DNA of 64,000 nt from Nematostella vectensis (Eukaryota > Cnidaria > Anthozoa > Actiniaria > Edwardsiidae): positions 4,967,519 through 5,031,518 of the forward strand of contig NC_064036.1 of the NCBI RefSeq assembly GCF_932526225.1. The letters are read 5' to 3'. The notes beneath the pieces were generated by a model that did not search any database, was not told where the DNA came from, and saw only the letters and a list, made by a program, of their open reading frames with translations. Positions 1-10,671 of this stretch are shown here, piece after piece; the stretch's first letter is position 1, and each line of letters opens with the position of its first letter. Both the position numbers and the translations under genes were made by a program.

Positions 1-406
1 GCTCGTTGTTGATGATGTAGTCGGACACTAGGTCATTGTGAAGACCGACCACACTGTCTATCGGCTGCGCCATGCCTACTAGCTTGGTCGTAAGCTTCAG
101 AAAGCTGTCTGCCAGGGCGTCTGTAGTCCGGCTGGCTAGAGCGGTCTTGTATCGCCTCTCGTACTTCCTCACCTCCTCGGCGCTCATGCGCTTGACGTCG
201 TCGTTAGTCAGGGCCTTGCCTACCATTTCTCTCGACTTCCCCGAGGCTACGAGAATCGCGAGTTTCTCCCTCGCGTCTGCTACCTCAGTTTGCTCACCTC
301 CGGCTGCCGTTCCGGCAGGATGCGTCGAGCAGTCCAACGACTCGACGGCCGGGAGGCCGGCGGCGCCCCCCTCGAGAAGACTCTCAAAGCATTCGTCGCT
401 CATCAT
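1..406 (-). CDS. Polinton-like virus protein of unknown function, 3' end outside window
   Basis: Open reading frame on the minus strand from a double ATG at 406-401 to the window edge, about 135 codons without a stop. Its start overlaps the stop of the packaging ATPase by an ATGA, as in compact viral gene clusters. The product is charged and probably helical, with a middle segment rich in Lys, Arg and Glu (residues about 45-85). I believe similar proteins sit beside capsid and ATPase genes in cnidarian Polinton-like elements, but I cannot name a function. No disabling change is visible in the part shown. Confidence 0.6.
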   Translation of the reverse strand, partial: MMSDECFESLLEGGAAGLPAVESLDCSTHPAGTAAGGEQTEVADAREKLAILVASGKSREMVGKALTNDDVKRMSAEEVRKYERRYKTALASRTTDALADSFLKLTTKLVGMAQPIDSVVGLHNDLVSDYIINNE

Positions 407-1005
407 CGTCCGACTAGGACGATGGTATAAGGGTGACGCAAGCAAAACTCTAACTTCGAGAACTTTTTCGTCTTGAGGGCCTTCATGTACTCTTTCATCT
501 TCTCTTCTGAGAGCTCCGCGCCGTAGTCATGCAGGATAGCTTTCATGTCCGCCTTGCTCGGGGTATAGAAGACCACCAAGGCCGCGATGTTCTCACGAAA
601 CGGCTTCGTGATGCTGCTGAGCTGCTGCGTGATCACCCACACGCTAATACTACCGTGGCGCGCGCTGAACGCCAAGTTGACAAGCTGGTCAGAGCGCCTC
701 TTTACGTCTTTCGAGGCCGCACAGTCGTCGAGTATGATTAGCGTATTAGTGCCTTCGAAGAGAGCGGAGACAAACCTCAGCAGTATGTCGATCTGACCCG
801 CCTCAGGTGCGATGACAAACAGACGATTGTCGCCCTCGCCGAAGCCGTCGTATGTTTTGTTGTAGACAAAGGTAGGGTACACGAGTACGATGTAGTCAAA
901 CTTGCCCCGGAAAGGGCCGCGCAGCCGGTCCACTACGAATTGGGTCTTCCCGCATGACGTCGGGCCCACGATGAGAGCTTTAAATGGGACGTTTTTCGGG
1001 TCCAT
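403..1005 (-). CDS. Genome-packaging ATPase (FtsK/HerA, A32-like) of a Polinton-like virus
   Basis: 200 aa, intact. Residues 13-20 form a Walker A loop (GPTSCGKT) and residues about 87-94 a Walker B strand ending in DD (LIILDDC). Further on, a polar patch with VITQQ fits the sensor region of HerA/FtsK ATPases. In this virus class the enzyme pumps DNA into the capsid. It starts 19 bases after the stop of the capsid gene and overlaps the next gene, so the three form a minus-strand cluster. The length matches the small A32-type ATPases of Polintons and adintoviruses. The family is clear from motifs and context; the exact lineage is inferred. Confidence 0.85.
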   Translation of the reverse strand: MDPKNVPFKALIVGPTSCGKTQFVVDRLRGPFRGKFDYIVLVYPTFVYNKTYDGFGEGDNRLFVIAPEAGQIDILLRFVSALFEGTNTLIILDDCAASKDVKRRSDQLVNLAFSARHGSISVWVITQQLSSITKPFRENIAALVVFYTPSKADMKAILHDYGAELSEEKMKEYMKALKTKKFSKLEFCLRHPYTIVLVGR

Positions 1006-1024
1006 ACCGCTCCGGCGTATGTGC

Positions 1025-2292
1025 TCAGTATTGTTTGGACTCTAGCTGTCCGTTCATAAGGTTCATCTGGGCGTCGGCCACCACAAACACGTGACAGTTC
1101 ACGTTACCCGAGCCGCTTGCCGTGCGTTTTATCTCGAGGTGCACACCGTCACGGGTATTGACCAATCGGAGACCACCCCCATGGATAGCACTGTCGTCCG
1201 TCGTTCGAAGGTCGATCCACAGAGCAAACTTGTTATCGCCATAGAACGACATGGGGCCGATTGCCGGGGCGGCGGGCGCTCCGCTGTGCCCCCCCCCCCC
1301 CCCCCCCCCCCGGGAGGGGCGGACGAACCGCCTTTTCGCCTCCCTCCAGAAATCCGTGGGGCGCAGCCCCTGGCTAAAGACCTTGTTTGGCATGCCGTCG
1401 ATTGTAACGCGAACGCTCTTGATGTCGGGGTACACGAACTTCTCAGAGTCGCGAGCCCCTGCCGTGTATGGCTCCACAAAGAGGAGCAACAGGCCACTCA
1501 TAGACCTTCGCGGCAGGTTGACACTCTCGTTGATTATGCTGTCCGTCCCTTTGTTAATCACGACGGTCTTGTGAAGGTTCACTTGCTCGTAGAAGAACGT
1601 TGTGCCGTTTTGGTAGGCGGCGGCTGCAGACCGGGCGAGGTTGTCGTCCCTCAGGCTTTCGTACTCCAGCTCTAGATTTTTGATGCCATAGGATAATTTG
1701 GTAGCATCGCTTCCGACTACTACCTGATCAACCGCTGCGAACGTGATCTCGAAGAGCAGCGCCTCGGAGAGCGCCCTTGGGTACAGCACGCCGTGGTCCG
1801 TCAGCAGAGAATGGTCTAGCGGGATGGTGTACCTCGCCCCGTGGGCGGCGTTTAGAGCGACCTCCTTGGCGTTACTGGTCGCTTTATCGCCAGCCTGCGC
1901 ATGTTTTCTGACTGTATGCCCTGCTCCAGGCGGTCCTCTCTCTCGGCCTTGGACAGGTAAAGCTCCTCATACGTCTTGAAGACGTCGTAGCGGCTAGTGT
2001 CCTGGAGCGTTTCTCCAGCAAACGTGATTTTCTGGCGGCTCACGAGATTTCGGCCGACGTTGTTCACGACGGTATTATTCGCATGGCCTGAGACGGAGAG
2101 ATCGAGACCGACCCTCAAGGAGCCAGGCACGAGCGTGACGCCTTCCGATAGCTTTGGGACCGCCACATACAGCGTCCCGCCTGGGGAGGCCGCCGACGGG
2201 TTGAGAGTGACCCGGTGAACAGTTCTCTCGGCTTTCAACCCCAGAGGAATTCTGGGTGTTCGTTGGGGGTCAAGTTTATCGCTGACTGACAT
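1025..2292 (-). pseudogene. Polinton/adinto-like double jelly-roll major capsid protein, frameshifted
   Basis: Two adjacent minus-strand frames cover one capsid-like protein: an N-terminal part from the ATG at 2292 to about 1885, and a C-terminal part from about 1885 to the stop at 1025. The reading switches by one base near 1870-1890, so the gene as given encodes only a truncated N-terminal product. The N-terminal part has a beta-rich start with a hydrophobic-polar pattern typical of hexon-like double jelly-roll proteins. The C-terminal part contains a run of 23 C (1289-1311, glycine codons on the coding strand), which is prone to slippage but is in frame here. The ATPase gene just downstream supports the call. 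Confidence 0.7.
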
Positions 2293-2303
2293 CGTATATA
2301 TAT

Positions 2304-2675
2304 ATGCGTATATATGCACATAAAGTACGAAGCCGCGTGGTCGGTGTCGTGGGCGCGGGCGTGGGGGTGGTCTCTAGGGGTCTTACGACCAAGGTGGCTA
2401 AACACGAAGACACGATGGTTTTAGCGGAGAGTAAGAAAAACTCGATCAGCGAGCTGGTCTCTGCAAGACAGGCGTATCTCAGACGATGAATTTCGGCTGA
2501 TACTTCAAGAACGAGAGAGATACAACGCGCTCAAGGACGCTATCAGAGCCCGACACGGCCTCGCACCGCGCGATAAAAAAAGCGAGAAATGGCCCTCCCT
2601 GAAGGCACGCGAAAAGATGAAAAAGAGGCTGCGAGAAATTCGCGAGGAGTTCGGGAGCGAGGTGTTCGAGTGAAG
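2304..2675 (+). pseudogene. Remnant of a Polinton-like element accessory protein
   Basis: Divergent to the capsid gene. The first frame (2304-2489, 61 aa) has a short Gly/Val-rich stretch and then a helical charged segment. After its stop, a second frame (about 2485-2675) continues with a highly charged helical segment. The composition joins smoothly across the change of frame. I recognise this as similar to an abundant repeated protein of cnidarian elements (a glycine-rich hydrophobic region followed by a conserved helical tail); its role is unknown. One frameshift near 2470 breaks it. Confidence 0.45.
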
Positions 2676-2813
2676 CTCAGGTTTAAACGCCACGCCAGCG
2701 GCTTTGAATTTACGGCCGAAAAACGGTTATTCCGCGCTCCGTAGGTCGGCGGCCCTCCTCGTTTTCGCGGCCCTTCCGACGCCATCGCTATTTGCCCCAA
2801 AAGTCGTGTACGC

Positions 2814-3155
2814 GAACGCGCCCGGCCTACGCCCTAATTATTCATGCACGCGAAACGCGCCCGGCCTACATGGGCAATCGCCCTAATTATTTATGTACGC
2901 GAAACATTATCTGCCTGAGCCTACACGAACAATTGCCCTAATTAATTATTCATGTACGCAGCCCTAATTAATTATTCATGTACGTGAAATCGATTTGGCC
3001 TACATTAGCAATTGCCAAAAGCTTATGTACGTGAAATCGATTTGGCCTACATTAGCAATTGCCAAAAGCTTATGTACGTGAAATCGATTTGGCCTACATT
3101 AGCTTTTGCCTATTGTTTATGTACGTGAAGCATTATCTGCCTGATATATGGAGAC
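2814..3155 (+). repeat. Degenerate ~47-bp tandem repeat, six or so units
   Basis: Units end in TGTACGTGAAA or close variants and contain GGCCTACATTAGCAATTGCC. The last three units are nearly identical; earlier ones are diverged. It lies at the edge of the virus remnant and may be part of its terminal repeat, which I cannot prove because the other end is outside the window. Confidence 0.75.
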
Positions 3156-3164
3156 GGGGCTGGG

Positions 3165-3240
3165 AGGCCCGGAGGGGCGATTCGCGCCTCCCAGGCCGTT
3201 TCACTGAAACCCCCTGGCCATCCCCCCCCCCCCCCCCCCA
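3165..3240. repeat. GC-rich hairpin followed by a poly-C run
   Basis: GGCTGGGAGGC at about 3168-3178 pairs with GCCTCCCAGGCC at about 3188-3199. An uninterrupted C run of about 18 follows near 3222-3239. Confidence 0.6.
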
Positions 3241-3326
3241 ACATATGTCCGGACCCTTTGATATACCCCCGCCCTGTCGTTAATGTTCTTTATTTTTCTA
3301 AACTTGTCGTTTCGTGATGGCTGCAG

Positions 3327-6300
3327 AGCGTCTAGCTATGGCGCAATAGGGAGTGTAATCGGCCACGAGGTGTCTCACGGGTTCGATGACAAAGGTAAAT
3401 GCATACATTCCGTCTAATTGTATTTTAAAAATACATGAGAGTGTCATCCATGAACACAGAGGTAGTTCAGAGGCACTCAGCTTGATTTCTACGTCATTTC
3501 CTCTCCTATCTCTCCTACCTCTAGAGCTCTTAATCTTTCCACTCGTTTTAATAGTGTTAGACGTGCTGGTTGTTTCGTGCAAGCTCTCGCTTTTACTTTT
3601 GCACCCTTCCTTACTCCACCTTATTACTTGTACAAACAACTCCCACTTGTTTTCCCGATAGCTGTATTCGCACGTGCCAGTGGTGGCCGTGCTGTTTATC
3701 AACAGGAGGTTTCGGCGTGGGGGGCGGCTGTTTGCAGGATATATTTCCAGCGGAAAGGGCGTACAGGCATCATCATCATGACAACTTGTTTTTTCCTGCT
3801 GCTTTTTTTTTTTATAAGCAGATTTTTAAATGAGTATAAAAAAGGAAGTAAAAATGATCTGATGACATGCGGTTAACACTTTTTGCTGTAAAAAATCAAA
3901 TCTATTAAGCAGGATCATAAAAAATACCCCAAATTCCGAAAATCGCTGCTTTTTATTGGTCATGGCAAGCTTATCCTATTTTGCCGGATCCGCCTCTGGC
4001 TACGTTATTTTTCTAAATTAATTTTGGCTATCACAAAGGAAAAAAACAAGCAGACGAGACTGTGTGTATGGTTTTAGACAAAGAAATATGCCTAGCCATC
4101 TAGCTGAAATAGTTACCCAATCATTACACCTCACAAGCACGTTCTAGTCATACCTTGAAAGTGCAAAAGTGCAATTTGTCATACAACTCTGCTCTTTTCT
4201 GTAATACCGTCTACAACTACAATATACTCTTAAGATATAACAAAGTTAAAGATCGAACAGGTTGGGGGGGACGTGTGTGGATAAGGTGAGATTTAAAGAA
4301 TTGGGAAAGTTAAGGGTGACGTATTAAAGTGTGCACGGCACAGTCAGGACTTCTAGCAGTTCTACTTAGAGAGAATATAATGGATTAGTGAATACACTCA
4401 AGTACAGTGTTAGCAGGAAGTGATTGATTTGACTGCTCTACAGGGAGTGAATTTATATGGAAGTGAGCAGAAGTGGTGTAAACGCACAGCCAGCAGGAAG
4501 TTATCTTGTTTGATTTGAGTGTTTTGACTCTGAAGGAAGTAAATATGACGAGCATGGGAACCAGGTTCAATGGTGGACTAACAAGACGATCCTAGAGTTC
4601 CAGAAGAGGGCGCAGTGCTTCGTGAGTCAGTATAACAATTTTACCTACCACGGAGAAAAGGCGAGTACCGGAAGAGTGTTATGTGCTTTTGCATTGTTAT
4701 AAAACAGTTTTTTTTTTGTACTCTTTAGAGATTCATGACATATTCACAGATTTTTATTAATCTAAATGCGCTCTTCAAGATGGCTGAAAAAAATTAAACT
4801 GCAGGATTTTTTCAAGATTTTATATGCGTTAACAAGAAAGAAAGTTACACTGTTATGATATCACCTAGGAATAGATTTGATTTTTGATTAATTAGACCTA
4901 GGTACTCGTGAATATGGCGAGATCAGGTTAAGCACAGACTTTTGAGGTTAGAAAATGCTAGTATAATATAAAGAAAATTTATTTACCGTTTGCGTTTAGG
5001 TCAATGGGTGGTTTTCATTGTCGGAAAATATGGCAGATAACCTTGGCATCGAGAAAGCATACAAAGTGAGTACTGGGTTCTAAGAATTACACTCTCGCCA
5101 ATCTCGTTCCCAGACCCCACGTACCTTTGTGCCACGGGGGAACGTGCTAAAAATTATGGACGCTTTTGTATCGCGGACTGCGAAAGGGAGCCCAAATCTA
5201 ATTACACACAGACTCTCAATGTCCAAATCCAGCACGCATGTAGAATAATCATTGTTTCTTTGGGGGAGGGGACATACGGGAGTTTTGCGCTTCCAAGATG
5301 GCGGCGGCTTGTTACACCGGAAGCCTAAATCGCTAGCGAAGCGAAATTAGTGTTATCAGCTAAAATTAATCAAAGCCTGATTTCTCCTCAGGCTTACAAA
5401 GAATGGACAAAGCGAAATGGGGAGGAGCCGCGTTTACCCGGCGCTATGCTTACTAATGATCAAGTATTTTTCGTCAGCTTTGCAAGGGTTGGTATTTACC
5501 ATGTACTAGCTGATGATCACGATGTATTAATGATGACGATGATTCGTGAATGATGAAGTGATGATGATGATGATGAATTAATAACAATGATGATTCATGA
5601 ATGATGTGATGATGACGATGATTCCGGTATGATTATAATGATGATGCAATGCTGATGCATGAATGATTTGGGTGTTGAATGATTTAGTTTGATTAGAAGA
5701 CTACAATCGTGATAACAACGACCACAAAAATTATGATGACGACAAAGACGAAGATGATTATCACGACAACGATTATAATAGTGATAATGGGGACCAGGCC
5801 CGTACCCAGGATTTTTCTTGGAGCGTTGCGAAATCCAAAAAAAGTGGAACTAACTTTGCTGGGGGGGGGGGGGGGGGGGGAGTTTTCTTATAAAAATCTG
5901 ACTACCTTCGGAAGAACAAAAATGATTTTTTTATGCCATTTCAGTATCTCCTGGGCCTGTAGACGGCAATAATAGCATTTATTATTATCGGCAATAAATA
6001 ACAAGGTTATGATGATTATGACTATCATTACTATGGTAACGATGGCAATGATGATAATGATGACCCGATCTTGTTAATATTAACAGGGTTGGTGTAAGCT
6101 CATCAAACCGCTTGGGCGCAAATATGAGATGTATGGAAGGTATGCGCCAGTCGCCTACAGGTAAACACATATACAGTACCTATCTGGAGGAACATTAGAT
6201 ATAAGATGTTCTATATTTCCATATCACATAAAAAAATTCCAGAAAGCAGTTGTTAGAACTATGCATAAGTACCTTTTCATTTATTATCTTATCGTGACAT

Positions 6301-6869
6301 GAAAACACCTCTATTATAATGTGTAAACATCAACCCTCCCTCCCTTTTGGGGTTGGTCTCAAAACAAGTAATATATATGGAATAAATCGAGGGAAATGGT
6401 GTAAATAAAGCTATTTTGCTTAAAGTTTTAACAATTTGTAGTGTTTTTTCAAGTTCAAAAAATGTAAACAAAAAATAAATAATAACAGGATCCCCGCCCC
6501 CACCCATCTGGATATATAAATTCGTCTCTGTTTTGAGCCCCCCTCCCCTCCCCCTCCTAAAACACAGTTAGTTATTCGTTCGTCGTGGCAGGTAAAAATC
6601 ATTTATCCTGTCACGTAAACACAGTTTATATTAAGATCTAATCTTGAGCAGACACATAAAAAAGAAACCATTAATATGAGGTTGAGTTATGTTTTTGTTC
6701 AGTTGCATCAGGTTTAATAACATTTCATCTGTCTAGGACCATGGCAATAATGCATTGATAACTTTTTAGGGTGAACGCCACTCTTCAAAACGTGCAAGGT
6801 TTTGCCAAAGCCTTTAGCTGTCCCCTTGGATCGCCAATGAATCCAGTTAAAAAATGCAAGATTTGGTAA
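3327..6869 (+). CDS. M13 family zinc metallopeptidase (neprilysin/ECE-like), last six exons
   Basis: Exons: 3327-3394, 4536-4660, 5000-5065, 5392-5487, 6087-6160, 6770-6869; all phases join. Exon 1 carries the zinc-binding motif VIGHEVSHGFDD (HExxH). Exon 2 has a Trp-Trp and Cys segment, exon 3 the ENMAD motif with the third zinc ligand Glu, exon 4 a NGEEPRLPG segment, and exon 6 the family's C-terminal ending CKIW before the stop. M13 enzymes are type II membrane or secreted ectopeptidases that cut small bioactive peptides. The N-terminal half is not found upstream; the virus remnant at 1-3155 lies where the preceding intron should be. The second intron starts with GC instead of GT (4661). 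The donor of exon 4 (5488) is weak, so that boundary is the least certain. Confidence 0.88.
5520..5690 (+). repeat. GAT/ATG-rich microsatellite
   Basis: Imperfect (GAT)n and ATGA tracts inside the fourth visible intron of the M13 gene. A second, shorter tract lies at 6008-6063. Confidence 0.8.
5805..5965 (+). repeat. Dispersed repeat with a G20 run
   Basis: Intronic segment beginning AGGCCCGTACCCAGGA with a G run at about 5861-5880, ending near TCCTGGGCCTGTAG. The ends look partly complementary, like an old MITE. Only one copy is seen in the window. Confidence 0.4.
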
Positions 6870-7159
6870 AAGGCATGACCACGAAGCATCTAGAATCAGT
6901 AGAAGCTGTCAGGTTTGGCTCTTGAATTGCCTCCTCGATGAAAAAAAAGCAAGTCGAATATTGTTTTGGACTACTGGCGACAACTGTCCTTGATGAAAGG
7001 CGAGTTCAACATTTTTAAGCAGCTCTTATTAAAATTTCACTCCAGGTTCAGCCAATCAAAATACAGAGCGGCCATGAATAGTTAATTGAGATCACTGCGC
7101 CATCAAATGTGTGTCTACAGGGCACTATTTTGAATTCTGCGCCAAGCTTGTTAGTGAAA
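6870..7159. other. Intergenic: M13 3' UTR and upstream region of the prodomain gene
   Basis: No coding signal seen. A CCAATCAAAATA motif at about 7052 may belong to the promoter of the next gene. Confidence 0.4.
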
Positions 7160-7570
7160 ATGGCGAGATTTGTGCACTGGTCGCTTGTTCTTGTGTTCGT
7201 AGTTGCTGTAGCTCATGTGCGAGTTGGAATCTGTAGTTTTGAATCTTACGAGAACGATGACAACAACGAAGAGTTGACAAACATCTGGGCCGTTGAGCTT
7301 GATACTGACGACGAGGATGTAGCGAGGAGAATTGCCGAAGAGTACAAATATGATTATGGTGGCCGAGTTGGGTCGCTACCGCACCATTTCAAGTTCATAA
7401 AACAGGCAAAGAAAGACGACAAAGGGATTGATTCAGTTGCGAATGACGATGGAAGCGAGGAAACCATTCGCATGGACGAGAAACGAATGCTTGGCCATCC
7501 GCGTGTCAAGTGGATGGAGAGACAGAGAGTTTTGGTGAGAGAAACACACAAGGAGAAAACCTCAAAGTAG
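7160..7570 (+). CDS. Stand-alone proprotein-convertase prodomain with signal peptide
   Basis: 136 aa from the ATG at 7160 (context AAAATGG); an upstream in-frame ATG at 7109 is less likely because the signal peptide starts at 7160. Residues 1-25 are a hydrophobic signal peptide. Then comes an acidic linker and a segment with the S8 convertase pro-domain hallmarks: WAVELDTDDEDVA, GGRVGSLPHHF and VKWMERQRVL. It closely parallels residues 35-115 of the full convertase starting at 10672, but a stop follows with no catalytic domain. Convertase prodomains fold the enzyme and then inhibit it, so a free secreted copy could be an inhibitor. Alternatives: a 5' remnant of a duplicated gene, or a first exon ending at a GTGAGA donor near 7532 and spliced to exons I did not find. 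Confidence 0.65.
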   Translation: MARFVHWSLVLVFVVAVAHVRVGICSFESYENDDNNEELTNIWAVELDTDDEDVARRIAEEYKYDYGGRVGSLPHHFKFIKQAKKDDKGIDSVANDDGSEETIRMDEKRMLGHPRVKWMERQRVLVRETHKEKTSK

Positions 7571-10500
7571 CCCAGCTAGGAGGCGAAAAGGGAGATGAAA
7601 CTATGAGAGAGTGAAGCATGAGTATTTGTTATTCATTTGCATACTACGCTCAGTGATTCCACCGTTAAATTGAAGCGGGTTTCGGGATAAAACTTCAGCA
7701 TTCACTATACGGTACATCGACAAGTGTGTGGAGCACTTGCAAATCTCAAAAGATTTGCGTACTTTTTAAATGTTACTTTAAAATGTATTGTTTTGCTTTC
7801 CATATGGTTCAATCGTCATGTAAATAGCAAAAGATAACATTTAGCATAATTTCGCATCTCTGATGTTTTACTAAAACGTGATTATTTACCGATAAGAAAT
7901 ACCAGAAATGCAGAAAAAAAACTGTCAGATTATATGCTACAGACATCCATTATTGTTCCCAAGATATTCGCGTTTTGTTCCCAAAATATTCGCGTTTTGT
8001 TCCCAAAATATTCGCGTTTTGTTCCCAAAATATTCGCGTTTTGTTCCCTAAATATTTGGGGTTAATTGAATTGCAAAGAGCGCGAAAACGCGGCTAAGCA
8101 AACATTACAAAAACAGTATTGCGTTATGTTCAATGTAATGTGATTTTATTGAAAATATTAAATATATTGAAAGAGTGATGTTTTATATAGCGAATTTCTC
8201 TAGAATTTAAAGACATTTGAAAGGAATAATTTTTTTAGAATAATGTTAATTTTTCCTCAATCCCTTTTTGGATTACAGAAAAAGGAAAACCTGGAAACAT
8301 ACTTAATGTCGTTGTCCCTAGTAATTTCACTGTCTAGATAACGCAAGCTGAACATATTAACTTTTTATTGAACTATGCGCACGAAGACTTTGAGGAGTTT
8401 TCATGAATATCCATAGATATTTCTCGCTGAAATCTATGATATATGTCGAACCATTTTACATGAGTGATATTGGTTATTTCTTCAATATAATTCACTGGAA
8501 TCCTCTATACTCTTGTTTAACAAATTTTGATAGATTTGCGATAAAAGCTTATAACAACGTCTATAGATTTTGGCTCAAAGCTATATGACTTTTATCTCAT
8601 TGAGAAACCTCTTACCGATAGCCCAATGCTCTATTTTTGGCTGAAAAAGGCCTTGACGCAGGTTCAAACCTCTTTCACGCAATGCTGGTAGCTATTTGCT
8701 CAAAGCTATGGAAGCTCGATGACTTTTGGGAACCTAGAAATGCTAACTTACAGCTATTAAAGCTTGTCCGCGCAGACATGTTCTCTTTACGCATACCATA
8801 CGTGGGTTGTGCACAATAAAAGCCCCATAAACAGGCTAAATTAGGAGATGGTCTTGGAGCAAACGACTAATTTATAGCTTCTAGTCTTGTTAACTTGCTA
8901 TTTGCTAAGTTAATTTGGGGTGATGTATTTAAAAGTTATTGTACGGCAAGTGATCAACGAAACACCTGACGTGTGAGAAGGATCCGGCCGCACTTTTCGA
9001 TTTCGAAATTTTCTTGAGGTAGACACCTTCTAAGTATTTTTTAATCCACCCCTGGTGTGAATACGAAGATTTTCGTCAATAGAACAAGGTATGCGTGGTT
9101 ATTTTAATATGTGCCAAACATTTTACTCTGATGTTGAATTTTTAAGTATTTCTTCCATTCTTTTTACCTTTGTCATAATTACGATTGGTATAGTTTGAAA
9201 CAAGAACTGTCTGTAGAATGTGTGGCTATTTTGTAGACTGTACCTAAAATTGAATTTGAAAAATGTTTAATATATGTATACCAGAATATATTTCTTTCGT
9301 ATGAAATGACGCCCCGGCAGAGTTTATCGCCACGATTATATACGACTATACCAATCTTCCATGAGTCAGAAGCCTTTAAGAGAGAAATGGTTGCATATCT
9401 CACATCCTTGTTTTATTCCTGCCTCTCATTATAAAAGAGTAAAATGCTTTGGAGGAACAGCGGGGAATAATAAATGGTTGAGAGCACATGCAGTGAATGA
9501 TCCAATGGTTAAATGTAATAGATAATAGTTTTTAGCGAACGGCAAACTTTTCTTTTTCAAAGTTGAGCAAGCAAGGTCTAGTTAATGCTTGGAGATTGTA
9601 TCTTTTGTCTTCAGAAAAAAAGAAAACATTGACATAGGTGTATTTCATTAAAGTATTTTTTTAAAGTATTTTTTTTTTCATTAAAGTATATTTTAGTCAT
9701 TATATTAAATTTTCCTTCAAACTGAAGTACACGCGTCTTGAAAGAGAATTCCATTTTGATCTTTTCGAGTTGTGATGAAAAACGTGTTTAAAAGTGTTTA
9801 AAATTGGCCATTCTCTTTAGCTATAAATTCACGTTTCTAAGAAACGCTATCTTTTTAGCAACTATGTTTCTTGTGGTTTTTGCGGTGCAAGCTGATATTG
9901 CATTCAAATTCTGAAATTGTCCGTCTTGATTTCGGAAAAAAGAGGCTTACAAAATACCAAAATATTTAAGAAAAAACTACTTCGCATTGCCAAGTGAAAT
10001 CTTAAAACATGATATATCATTTCACATAAAAAATGATACCAAAAACGTCAAAACATTATTAAAGTTGAATATCAGCTTTAAAATTGCAGGAAAAAATGCC
10101 TACGATTAATTATATTGGATGCAGGAAATATTGGAAACCTGAAGTTAAATTGTTTTTATTTTCAACCGATAATTTTCTATATTATTTGGTTTATCTCGAG
10201 AGAAAACACAATGGAAATTCTATAGCTTTTATTCGGCGCTCATTACGAGGAAAGCTTTCCTGATTATCGTCCTCATTGGTGCTTTTGAGTATAATACTTT
10301 GTGCCATTCAAACCCCCTATCCTCCTACGCCTATAACGTGCCTTTTCTCCCACACAGCATCAGTCCTTGTTGTCAATCACTGTAGCCCCGCCTAATTGTG
10401 GATTTCGGCTGTGAAGTCTGCGGTCCCGTGAAATAATCAGTCGCTCAGATTGGTCGAGATGGAAGTCGGTGCTAGCCTTGCATGATCAACACATCAACAT

Positions 10501-10671
10501 GCAAATTGAGTCTAAATTCACTCCAGCGTGAACAAATTCCGTGCACTCTACGAAGACTCATTTGTGACAACTTGAGAAAGCCCTCTGCCTGCGTCTCTCA
10601 CGCTCTATTTCCGCAGAGGGAAGACGGTGAGAACTCGCAATACAAGACAATCAACTTGCGAGTTTATCACC
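7571..10671. other. Intergenic region between the two convertase-related genes
   Basis: AT-rich, with no convincing exon on either strand; short frames here lack any recognisable motif. It holds the 22-bp tandem repeat at 7954-8058. The last 300 bases before 10672 are presumably the promoter and 5' UTR of the convertase. Confidence 0.5.
7954..8058 (+). repeat. 22-bp tandem repeat, about five units
   Basis: Unit TGTTCCCAAAATATTCGCGT plus two T. Nearly perfect, with no spacers, so not CRISPR-like. Confidence 0.9.

Noticed and set aside
1091-1675. 194-aa plus-strand frame across the capsid gene
   Set aside because: Antisense shadow of the capsid frame; its proline run is just the C23 tract.
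3298-3702. 134-aa minus-strand frame
   Set aside because: Overlaps the M13 zinc-motif exon in antisense and has no motif.
7954-8058. Short regular repeat considered as CRISPR
   Set aside because: No spacers between units and the genome is animal.
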